A stretch of DNA of 64,000 bases from NCBI GenBank assembly GCA_041390025.1, contig JAWKQR010000002.1, forward strand, positions 186,001-250,000, read 5' to 3'. This document shows, one piece after another, positions 25,605 to 35,136 of the stretch. This DNA comes from JBFFMO01 sp041390025 (GTDB lineage Bacteria; Myxococcota_A; Bradymonadia; Bradymonadales; Bradymonadaceae). The notes beneath the pieces were generated by a model. The model did no database searches. It saw only the letters and a list, made by a program, of their open reading frames with translations, and had not been told where the DNA came from. The translations under genes were made by a program, and so were the position numbers. Positions within the stretch are counted from its first letter, which is position 1. Each line of letters begins with the position of its first letter.

Positions 25605-26029
25605 ATGAAAGTTGTCATCGCTTCATTCGTATCCGGCTTGTTGTTCGCCATCGGTCTAGGGCTCGCCGGGATGACCAACCCATCGAAGGTTATCGGTTTC
25701 CTCGACTTTTTTGGCCATTGGGATCCGACGTTTGGCGTTTGTCATGGTCGGTGGGATTGGCGCATACGCAGTGGCGTTCCGACTCATCACCAAACGCGAT
25801 AAGCCATTGCTCGGCGGCAAGTTCTCACTGCCTACCCGCAAGGACCTCACACCACAGCTTATCATCGGCTCGGCGCTCTTTGGCGTTGGCTGGGGCATCG
25901 GTGGCTTGTGTCCGGGGCCCGGGTGGCTTCGCTGGCGACGGGTGCCATGCCACGATGCTTAGCTTCGTGCTGTCGATGTTGGTCGGGATGGCGCTTTACA
26001 AACGTGTCTTGGAAAAAAGACTGACCTGA
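25605..26029 (+). pseudogene. YeeE/YedE-family (DUF6691-type) membrane protein (second of pair), frameshifted
   Basis: ATG 25605 follows the TAA of the first half directly. The pieces are 'MKVVIASFVSGLLFAIGLGL', 'GMTNPSKVIGFLDFFG', 'LAFVMVGGIGAYAVAFRLI', 'ALFGVGWGIGGLCPGPG' (conserved Cys) and 'MLSFVLSMLVGMALYKRVLE', then TGA 26029. Frame changes occur near 25730, where one T too many in TTT restores 'DPTLAFVMVGG', and near 25920. With its partner it would form a thiosulfate- or persulfide-type transporter in the inner membrane, a family-level inference. Confidence 0.78.
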
Positions 26030-26038
26030 GAAGGCGAA

Positions 26039-26834
26039 ATGATCGCCGAACCCAAAGAGAGTTATGCTGCATACCTGCGACCTATCGTCGGACGACATGC
26101 AAGCGCTTCAACAGCCGCCACCATGTTGGCGTGGCACTCCGGCGCGAAACTCGTCTGGTCACGCCGGTGACGACGCGTCGTTGCTCAAGAATCCCCGATG
26201 GCAATGAAGTGCTTCGTCGCTGGAGTGCAGACGCACACATCGACCACGAAGCGTATCGATGTTGCTCGCGGTGCAGCAAGCGTCATCGAGGGGGCATTCT
26301 GGTCGCTGTGAAAGAGAAAAAACCCGAGCTCATCATCAGCACAACTCACTCGCGCAAAGTGTGGCAACGTGTCCTGCACACAAGCGTTGCGAGGCCGTGG
26401 CCGACGAGACTCATCTGCCCACGATGTTTATCCCCATTGGCAGCTGCAGCGCTCGATGAGCTTCGAGGCCGTTTGAACACGTCACGCATCGTGATTGCAG
26501 CCGAAGGACACCGCTGCGGTGGATGCAGCGGCGCCGTGGGCCTATTGGATCGTCGCTGCGCTGCGCTGAGGGCGAGGTTGTTATCTTGCACGCAGGGGCT
26601 TGTCAGGGCTGGACGACACGATCGTGCCCGAGTTTCCAGGCTGGACCTGGCGATTCGAACAGGTCGATGCTGCCGTGAATGTGCCAGACGCGTGCGGAGT
26701 GTGTGCAGCGACCCGACACCATTCTGGTGATGCCGACGCACGGACGACAGCTTGGCGGACGCCCTGTTTGGAAGGCCGCCACCGAGCGCGTCTTGCATCA
26801 AATCAAGCGGCCTCTGCTCGCTATTCCGTATTGA
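26039..26834 (+). pseudogene. Tandem universal stress protein (two Usp domains), multiply frameshifted
   Basis: AAGGCGAA precedes ATG 26039. Reading across frames gives MIAEPK(R)VMLHTCDLSSDDMQ, 'AATMLAWHSGAKLV', 'VHAGDDASLLKNP', then 'AVKEKKPELIISTTHSRK' and 'VADETHLPTMFIPI', the end of the first Usp domain. The second domain has 'SRIVIAAEGH', 'EGEVVILHAG' and, in one clean frame, 'DTILVMPTHGRQLGGRP' and 'RVLHQIKRPLLAIPY' then TGA at 26834. At least six indels are needed. The fold binds ATP or signals stress in intact relatives. It is 9 bp after the YeeE/YedE pair, so they form one unit. Confidence 0.68.
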
Positions 26835-26872
26835 TGGGCTTCGCCCGTTCAGCAGCAGAGGTTGCCGACCCG

Positions 26873-29800
26873 TTACGATGTGGACCGGCAGCCTCCAAGC
26901 TTTATGGTGGACGCTCCGTTATTCGGCAGCGGCCCTGAGCGCACAGCTGCGAGCTCTTCGGCCAAGACCGTTGCGGTAAACTCGAGCTCTTCCTCGGTAT
27001 GGGTGGAGCTGAGGAAGAAACGCAAGCGCGACGCGTCATCATCCACCGCGGGATAGACGATGGGTTGCACGTTGATGCCACGCTCGGCCAACCGCTCCGA
27101 GAGCTGCAGGCAGTGGAAACTGTTGCCAACCACACACGGCACGACGGCCGAATCATGGCTTGGACCCGTATCCAATCCCAGCGCCTTGCAGCGTTCCAGG
27201 AAGAATTTCGACCTCGCCTGCAAGCGATGGATAATTTCGGGGTGTTTTTTCATCAATTTGACCGAAGCCAGCGCGGCGGCGGAATTTGCCGGGCTAATTC
27301 CCGCCGAAAAGATGAATCCGGGGACGGTGTATTTCAGGTATTCAATCAGCTGCCCGCGATGTAACCACCGCAGGACGCAAACGACTTGCTCAGCGTTCCC
27401 ATCCACACGTCGACGCGGCTGGCGTCAATTCCAGTAATCCGCGACGCCCGCGCCTTTGGGGCCAATGCATCCAATGGAATGCGCTTCGTCCACGTACAAC
27501 AGCGCGCGATGGCGTTCTTTGATCTCCAAAAATTTCGCCAAATCCGGGATGTCGCCATCCATGGAATAGACGCCTTCGATCATGATGCCGACCTTGTTGT
27601 AGCTTGGTCGTAGCTGCGTCAACATGCGGTCAAGCGCCTTGTGATCGTTGTGCGGAAAACCAATGCGTTTTGCACCCGACATTTCGGCGCCCGTCAAAAT
27701 CGAATTGTGCGCCAAACTGTCGTGAATGATGAGGTCGCCTTCGCCAAAAAGATGGCCGATGACCGATTCGTTGGCGTGGTGCCCAGCCGAAAATACAAGC
27801 GCAGCATCGACACCGACAAATTCCGCGATCTCGCGTTCCAATTCGCCGTGCAACGGAATTTCACCGCTCGCGAGCCGGCTGGCCGAAACGCTGGTTCCAA
27901 AGCGCGCCACGGCATCCTGGGCGGCCTTGGTGACTTCGGGGTGTCCAGAAAATCCGAGATAATTGTAGCTCGAGAAATTCACCATTTCTTTGCCATCGAT
28001 GATGGCCTTGTTTTTCGCAATTCCGTCGTGGCTGTGGAAATAGGGATTTCGAAGACCCACCAACGCAGCCATTTCCAACCGTTGTTTGAGCGCTTCGACT
28101 TCTGGGAACTTTTCGATGTTCCAATGTTTCTCGTCGATGTCGACCTTACGCGAGGCGGCGGGATGCGACGCGGTCTGGGTGCGCTCAAAAATTCGCGCGT
28201 TCACGTGGCTCATCACGGCGACCAATTCCCCATCCATCGTCTCGAATCGGATCGACCCTTCAAGCGCATCGTCGTCCATGCCATGAAGGACGAGCACACA
28301 ACGCACTTGGCTTGGGAACGGGCGCAATTGCACGTAACGCTTCAACGACGTGGGGTAGGCCGCCGAGCCGTGATGCGAACGCAGCCAGTACAGGACCAAC
28401 TGCAGGCTTCCGTCGACGACAAATGGGCTGGCCAGCGATACGTCGTACGGCAGCTCCAAATTGTGGTTCGACAGGACGCCGATGGCGTAGTCTGTTCCCG
28501 TTCGTTCGACGCTCTTGATGGCGCGCAATGCGGGGCCATGGAAGCTGTGGTTGTCGTAATAGTTTGCGAGATCAAGCGTCGCGGGGATCGACGATTTTGT
28601 GTCCACCTCGGGCGATGGAATGGCCGAATTCGTCAGGTCCGCTGTGCCGCGATAGGCCACAAACGGTTGCAATCCCGTGTGCGCTGTAATCTCGATAGAA
28701 ATGACGTTGCCCAAACGCTCGGCTTGGATCTCAAGGCATGTTTTGTCGTCAACTTCGACCCCGCGCAACAATTCGAAATCATCGAGCGCAATGGCCGCGC
28801 CCGGGGCGAGCTCGTTGCAGGCGTGCAGGGCCATGTCCAACGCCACCGCAAAGGGCAGCACCGGCCGGTTTCGTAGTTTGTGGTCGGCGGCCCAAGGCAT
28901 CGTCTTCAACGAGGCTTCAAACCTCGCGTGGTACAGACGGCGTACTGCGGGAAGGCCACGGCCAAAGAGGACCTCGGCTGCGCCCATGCCCCACTCGGCA
29001 AAAAACGCCTCGATGCCTTCTTCGGGCTGAATGAATGTCACGCCATTGGTTTCCAACGCCTCACGCACCGAGGCGGGGATCGACGTCACCATGTCGGTGC
29101 CGTCCCACGCAGGCCAGTCGAACGTGATGGCCTCGATGCCCCGTTGGCGTAGTTCGCCAGTCATCGCGCGCATCGCCTCATTGCCGGCAGCGTAGTTGGC
29201 CTGACCGCGGTTTCCGAATCGTCCTGCCCATGACGAGAAGCTCGCGACCCGTCTCACGTTCGGGCTTGCCGCCAAGGCGTTTTGGAATCCCACGGTTTTG
29301 ACACGCACGACGTCGCGAACATCCTTGGCGGTCTTGGACACGGCGAGGCCATCCCGGATGATTCCCGCGCTATGAACCAAGGTGGTGATGGGTCCAAACA
29401 CCTCCAGCTTTTGTTGCGTGGTGGGGCCAGCGGGCTCGTTCACATCCCATACCACGTGGGCGCAGTTCCCCTTGACGGCGTCTTCACCAGAACGTCCCGT
29501 GGTGACGACCTTTGCGCCAAGTGTGACAAGTCGATCTGTGATCATCTTGCCTACGCCATTGGCGCCGCCAGTGACCAGCACCACTTCGTTACGCCAATCC
29601 GCCACGGCTTCTTCGATCGGTGAGGCCGACAGCACGGGAACCAAACGCGTGGCCCCCAGACGCACTTCCATGTCGTGGACGTGGTGAATCAACTCGTTGG
29701 TGACGGCTTCCACGGTCGCCCCAGCCGTGCGGGTGAGCGCGTGGATGCGTGTCTTTGTCCATTCACGACTGAGGCCCTTTGCAAAACCCAAACTGGCTTG

Positions 29801-32800
29801 TTGGGCCGGGGTTTCGTCGGCGATGACCATGAACGCGTTGAGCGGCTCGGGGCATTGTTGAATGAGCGCGTGAAGCTCCACGGTCAATTCAATCGGGTCG
29901 TCATGGTCGATGACTACGACCAGGCCGTCGATGTTGCCCTGAGCTTGCCGCAATTCGCCAAACGCGTGTTCCGAGGTGTCGGCCACAAACGTCGGGAACT
30001 TTGTGGCAGCGCGCATGGTTCCAAACAACAACGGTTCGACTCCCTTGGCCGCGAGCTCGTTCGCGAGCTGCAACGCGAAGCCCTGGGCGTCCATCGCGAT
30101 CGCGTATTTTCCCGAGACATTTCCTTCAAACGGCGGCAGGTCGGCCTCAACAAAATCGACCTGGTAACGTGTGAGCAATTCGTTCGGACGTGTTTCGACC
30201 ACGACCTTCGCCGCCTTGGGCTCAGCCGCCGCGTTTTCCAAAAACGAAATGACGTCAAAAATCGTGGTTTTTTGGCTGAACGCGTCTTGAGGCACGACCA
30301 ATCCGGGCACCGCGCGCGTCAGATTCGACGCTAGGTCGACAAACATGAGCGAGTCGAACCCGAGTTCGACCGCCAATTGCTGTTCCATTTTCAGCGCGTC
30401 TTTTGGGAACGCGCTGACGCTCGCGATGGCCTCGAGCACGATGGCTTGCGCGTCCAATTTAGGGGGTGTCGGGTCGACGGCGACCGCGGTGATCTGAGCC
30501 TCAACCGGTGCGGTCGGTGGCGTTTGGGCAACCACGGGTGGTGTTGGAGCTGTCGCGACCAACGACGGTGCGGAAGCGTTTGGGGCAATTGGAAAACCCA
30601 GAACTTCCATTTGTTTGGCCAACAGCGCCGCGTGAGTCTGCAAAATGTCGTTTTGCTGGCGGAACAGGGCAATTAGGTCGTCAGAAGGATTCGCCATCGT
30701 GGTCTCGGCGGTCGGCTGTGGGGCTGTTTTTGGGGTGATGGACAACGGCACCGCTTTGTCGCGGACGATCCAATAGCGTTGAGTTTCAAGAGGGGTCGCG
30801 GGCAGGGTCACCGTGCGGCCTGGCGTTGCGAGGCGAGCATCGATGGACACGCCCAAGGCGGCCAATGCGGCGAAGGTGCGGTGCAATTCCCGCGCGTCGT
30901 CGGCGCTCTTTGCAGCGACGGAGCGTGCGCCGGCATGCCCCCCAAGCGAGCCATTGGCGAACGACGTGAGGGTCGTGCCGGCGCCCAATTCGACAAAGTA
31001 GCCGGCGTGCTCGGCAGCGCGGTTGAGCGCGGCAACAAAATCGACGCTGTGGGTCGCGTGGCGGTCGAAGGTTTCGGCGGCGTTTGCTGCGGTGTATTCG
31101 GTCTTCGAGATCGCCGAAATGACACGAGCCGTGGGCTCGATGAATTTGAGTTGGTCAATGGCTGAGCGCAGCGGCTTGCGCACGGGCTCAACCACAGGCG
31201 AATGGAACGCGTGCGAGACGTTGAGCGTGGTCGCCTTGGTGCCCATCGCGTTCATGCGGTGAACAAAACTCTCGATGGCTGAACTTGGGCCCGCGACAAC
31301 TGTTTGTTGCGGGTGATTGACGTTGGCCACGACGACATCTGGCGTCAGATGCGCCGAGACTGAGTCGGCGTTTGCCATCACCGCGGCCATCGCGCCAAAG
31401 TCGACGGCGTCCAAGTTGGCCATCATCTTGCCGCGCTCGGTCACGAACTTTAGCGCGTCGTCGTGGTCCAACAGCCCACCCGATGCCGCCGCGACAAACT
31501 CGCCCAAACTGTGTCCTAGCGTGACGGCGGGGCGGATGCCCAAGTCCGAGAAGAACCGGTCGAGGGCCAAACCAATGGCGGCCATGGCCGGCTGGCAGAT
31601 CTCCGTCTGCGTCAGCGCGGCCTCGTTTTCGGGTGTCGCGTCCGTGTAGATGTAGTCGAGCAAGGGTTTGGGCAACAGTTCGTCGACCGTGCCGGCGATG
31701 TTTTGGAGATGTGCGGCGAAGGTCGGGTAGCGGTCGTAGATTTCGCGCACCAACCCCACGCGCTGCGCGCCTTGGCCCGGGAACATGAAGGCGACGCCGG
31801 GTGTGTCTCCTTCGGCAAAAAATGTGTCGGGCCCAAGTGTGAGGCCCTTGGCGTCGGCAATGCGTGGCGCAGCAGCGAGCAGCAGCTCGGCGAGCTCGGT
31901 TGCGCTGGTCGCGACAACAGCGAGTCGGCAGGACTCGAGGGCGCGTGAATTGAGCGTAAACGCAATGTCCGCCAGTGTTTTGCCGTCGGCCTCAGCGGCG
32001 ATGCGACGGGCATGTTGCGCCAAAAGTTCACGATTTCCGGCGCTGAGCACCACATAGGTTGGCTCGACCGTCTGGAGCGATTTTGGCGTGCGCGGAGCCT
32101 GCTCCACGACGATATGGCAGTTTGTGCCGCCAAAGCCAAATGCGCTTACGCCAGCTCGCCGCGGCCCTTTGGATTCCCATGGAACAATCGAGGTCGGCAC
32201 ACGAAACCCACGACCTTCGAGGTCGAGTTTTGGATTGGGTGTTTCGAACGCAGCCTGCGGCGTGATTTCGGCGTGCTCGACGCTCAACACGGCATGCAGC
32301 AATCCCGCCACGCCCGCGGAGCTCATCGTGTGCCCGATGTTTGCCTTCACGCTCGCCACAAAAACATCTTCGGCTTTTTTCGCCGAACACCTCGTTCAGG
32401 GCCTCGATCTCGACCGGGTCACCGACCGGGGTTGCGGTGCCGTGGCATTCCACAAACCCAACCGTTTTGGGGTCGACGTTGGCGTCGCTGTATGCGCGGC
32501 GCAGCACGTCGACCTGGCCCGCGACGCTCGGGGCCATCGGGCCCGAACTGTCGCCGTCGTTGTTGATGCCTACGCCTTTGATGACCGCGTGAATGCGGTC
32601 GCCGTCGGCAAGGGCTTGATCGAGCCGCTTCAGCACCACGATGCCCACGCCGTCGCCCTGCAGGAAACCGTCGGCATCGGCATCGAATGGGCGGCACGCG
32701 CCCTTTTTGGAGATCGCGCCGATGCGCGAAAATCCCACGATCGCTTCGGGGGTTAAATTCAAATAGACGCCACCGGCAACCGCCATGTCACACACCCCAG

Positions 32801-33464
32801 CGCGGATGTAGTGCACGGCGTCGCTGACGGCCACAAGCGACGAGGTGCAGGCAGCGTCGACCGTGAATGCGGGGCCGCCAAACTTCCATTGGTGGGCGAC
32901 ATTCGCAGCAGCCATGTTCATCAGCACGCCGGGCATCGAAAACGCCGAGATCGGCGCGACGTTTTCAACGCCGTGTCCCACAGCGTGGTCGGTGGTTTGG
33001 TCGGTGCTGCCAAACGCGCCATCCGCCAGAAGCATCGCCGTGGTGCGCGAGGTAATCAGGTTACGGTATTCCGAGGTCGAAACGCCCAAGAATGTGCCGA
33101 CTTTTGCCCGGTCGTAGTCGGCGTTTTCCAGCCCTGCGTCTTGCATCGCGACCCGGACAGCATCCAAGACGAGTCGGTGTTGGGGGTCCATGACCTCGAC
33201 GCGACGAGGCGCGATGCCAAAATGCATGGCGGCAAACTGATCGACGTCGTCGACAAATCCGCCCGTGGTGACGTAGGTTTTGTCGTTTTCGCGCGAGTGT
33301 TCCGCGTAAAACGTTTCGTGGTTCCAGCGGCTCGACGGGATCGGTTGGAACGATGTGCGCGCCTGTTTGAGGTTGTCCCAAAACTGTCCGACATCGTTCG
33401 CCCCCGCGAATTTACAGGCGTAGCCGACGATCGCGATATCGCGAGAACCCGTGTTGTCCGACAT
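26873..33464 (-). CDS. Iterative-type polyketide synthase KS-AT-ACP-KR-DH with C-terminal alpha-oxoamine synthase (AONS) domain; three frame breaks
   Basis: ATG 33464 starts a megasynthase of about 2190 residues. The KS (33450-32070) has 'DAACTSSL', 'HGTATPVGD' and 'KANIGHTMSSAG'. The AT (about 31800-30850) has 'FPGQGAQ' and 'LGHSLGEFV'. The ACP has 'LGFDSLMFVDL' (about 30350). The KR has 'LVTGGANGVG' and 'FSSWAG...NYAAGNEAM' (about 29600-28970). The DH-like domain has 'DHKLRNRPVLPF' and 'SFHGPALRAI' (about 28890-28200). The PLP-dependent AONS domain has 'FSSYNYLGFSGHPEV', 'YVDEAHSIGCIGPKG', the Schiff-base lysine in 'MGTLSKSFASCGGY' and 'YLKYTVPGFIFSAG' (28080-26880). KS-AT-ACP-KR is the PfaA order. 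AONS domains condense an acyl thioester with an amino acid, releasing an alpha-amino ketone. Breaks: A6 at 32375-32380, about 27435 and about 27365. No ER or TE. Confidence 0.88.
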
Positions 33465-33522
33465 ATTCACTCAACCAAAAAGGGCCAGCGTCCTAGCCTT
33501 CATCAAAACAAGCGTCGAGCAG

Positions 33523-33581
33523 GGTTTAGCGGCTCAAATACAGCATTTCAAGGACAGAAACAGACCTACCGGTCAGTCTAA
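33523..33581 (-). promoter_or_regulatory. PKS promoter with palindromic operator, twin of the FAAL promoter
   Basis: On the minus strand, TTAGAC then the near-palindrome ACTGACCGGTAGGT (33577-33564) is followed by TTGAAA (-35, 33551-33546), 17 bp and TAAACC (-10-like, 33528-33523). The PKS start codon is about 60 bp downstream. The same block occurs at 38611-38669 before the FAAL gene: 31 of the first 36 positions are identical by hand count. The operator lies just upstream of the -35, suiting a dimeric TetR-like or other regulator, most simply an activator. Confidence 0.72.
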
Positions 33582-33611
33582 AAACTGACCCATCGGGATG
33601 TTTACGAATGG

Positions 33612-33744
33612 CACGGGGCGAAGACCCGTGGTCGGTTCGGCCGGCAACCTCTGAGTTGCCAGCTTGGCGAGGTGGAACGTGCCCTGCCGGACCGGCAACT
33701 TCCAAGTTGCCGGATTGGGCGAAGCCCAACACAATCAGGGCACG
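33612..33744 (+). repeat. Structured double repeat with three-way-junction fold in leader of lipoprotein gene
   Basis: Five perfect stems lie in 133 bp: CACGGG/CCCGTG (33612-33630), GGCAAC/GTTGCC (33643-33660), and an outer 9-bp stem CGTGCCCTG (33678-33686) with CAGGGCACG (33736-33744). The outer stem encloses CCGGCAACTT/AAGTTGCCGG (33692-33713) and TTGGGC/GCCCAA (33715-33729). The outer stem with its two inner hairpins makes a three-way junction ending 9 bp before the GGAG ribosome binding site of the next gene. 'CCGGCAAC..AGTTGCC' is a direct repeat. It could be a structured 5' leader RNA or a REP-like element. Confidence 0.6.
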
Positions 33745-33761
33745 ACAAAAATGGAGTTCCG

Positions 33762-34733
33762 ATGCCTACGCGTTTCCTGATGATAGTGGCTGTCACTCTG
33801 TTGACCGCCTCGTGCACCTCAGAGTCCACGGAAGTGGATTCCAACAACGTCACGGCGACCGATGCCGAGGCGGACACGGGCACCAGCAGCTCGGACCTCG
33901 GAACGGTTGATGGCGACGCCGGAAACACCAACGGGACCAACGACGCTGGTGCCGATGCCACGGCAGATGCCGAAATCGACATGGAAGGTCCTGTCGAGAT
34001 GATACCGGTCATCGTCGCTGCTGGCTCGAACCACAGCCGTTGGGTCAGCATCGACGAGGGCCTGACCTGGTGTGACGTGCGAGAGACCGCCCCCGACACG
34101 ACCGACTTCGACAACCCCAACCTTCTTCGAAACATCACGTTCACCGACGGTAAATTCGTGACCGGCTCGTGGACAGCGATTTTTGTGTCCGAGAATGGCT
34201 ACGCGTGGACGGAAGTCACCAACGGTGACGGCCCGGCGATGGGCCAGTGGATCGCCCAGATCGAACATGGAAATGGCTGGTGGGTGGCCACAGGAGGCTA
34301 CGGAACGGCCATGCGTTCCGCCGATTTGATGACGTGGGAAAACACCAGCGACTCCATGCCTGGCAACGAAGCCTCACGCAGCCTCGCCTTTGGCAATGGC
34401 AAGTTTGTCACCAATCGCGACAACGCAGGCTGGTGGGAGAGCACCGACGGCACCAATTGGACCGCGATCGCCGATTCTCCCAACGAAAAAGTTCTGTTTA
34501 ACGGCACCGATTTTGTCGTGCGTCCTGATTACAACGCCGGCCGAGGCATCCGACTTTCGGGAGGCTGGCCCGACAAGATTTTACGCTCCGCGGACGCCGA
34601 CGGCGCGCAATCAACGGTGGTCGCGACGTTGGACGAAACGCCACTCAATTTTGCGTTCGGTGAGGCCAATAAATCGGATTACGAGCGTGCGAATCTGCCG
34701 GCCGCCCTCGCGCAATGCCTCGGCGTTCAGTGA
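33762..34733 (+). CDS. Lipoprotein with BNR/sialidase-like beta-propeller repeats
   Basis: This 323-residue lipoprotein (signal MPTRFLMIVAVTLLTASC) has an acidic Asp/Thr/Gly linker to about residue 85, typical of this genome's surface lipoproteins. The mature domain has recurring strands such as 'SRWVSIDEGLTWCD', 'IFVSENGYAWTEV', 'AMRSADLMTWENT' and 'GWWESTDGTNWTAI', which resemble Asp-box/BNR propeller blades. GGAG precedes ATG 33762; upstream in-frame codons run through the structured repeat and are not a signal peptide. It lies between the PKS promoter and the protease region and is transcribed away from the PKS. It is probably an exposed binding protein; the enzyme residues of sialidases are not evident. 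Confidence 0.8.
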   Translation: MPTRFLMIVAVTLLTASCTSESTEVDSNNVTATDAEADTGTSSSDLGTVDGDAGNTNGTNDAGADATADAEIDMEGPVEMIPVIVAAGSNHSRWVSIDEGLTWCDVRETAPDTTDFDNPNLLRNITFTDGKFVTGSWTAIFVSENGYAWTEVTNGDGPAMGQWIAQIEHGNGWWVATGGYGTAMRSADLMTWENTSDSMPGNEASRSLAFGNGKFVTNRDNAGWWESTDGTNWTAIADSPNEKVLFNGTDFVVRPDYNAGRGIRLSGGWPDKILRSADADGAQSTVVATLDETPLNFAFGEANKSDYERANLPAALAQCLGVQ

Positions 34734-35127
34734 TCGCTGCCGATCCGGAGTGCCTGAATCACGCGCCCTTCGCGGAACTACCGGATTAGAAAAAGCACTG
34801 GATTCGGACGTCAGAATGGCGGTTCAACAACTGCAAAAGACGGCAAAAAGGTTGTTGGCGGGTTGAGAGGCCAGTGAAAAAAAACCGCGTCTAATTCAGA
34901 ATTCCGCGGCTTCCGAGTCGCCTGTATTCACGATCAAGCCCCGACGTGAACAAATCCGTCGTGGTTCGAGATTGACGGAACACGACTTGTTCTTGCGTTC
35001 TTGCGCTAACGCAATGCCTCGGGGCGAATTTTGCTTTCGTTCGCCGAAAATTCGTTCCACGATTTTTCTTAAACATTTGATTTCAAGGAACGAGATCGGT
35101 ACGCTCCGGGAATTCGGCGACAATCCT
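34734..35127. other. Intergenic stretch without intact gene; contains a TacT relic
   Basis: No intact gene is visible in these roughly 390 bp. By eye the base composition is less GC-rich than the flanks. It includes the short GNAT-toxin remnant at 34885-34950, annotated separately, and poly-A and poly-T runs. No promoter was confidently identified before the repeat-containing start at 35137. Confidence 0.45.
34885..34950 (-). pseudogene. Relic of a TacT-like GNAT toxin gene
   Basis: Read on the minus strand, this encodes 'RGLIVNTGDSEAAEF' and then a stop. It matches 'RALMVNAVDSEAAEFW' of the intact GNAT toxin at 37730-38242. The DNA also aligns over about 60 bp (CAGAATTC, CGGCTTCCGAGTC and ATTCAC blocks shared in order with 37825-37885). 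It is only a C-terminal fragment, so it is a decayed or duplicated copy. Confidence 0.6.
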
Positions 35128-35136
35128 GGAGGGATC

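Noticed and set aside
27641..28876. 411-codon plus-strand frame opposite the PKS DH/AONS region
   Set aside because: No homology; the PKS frame carries conserved domain motifs there.
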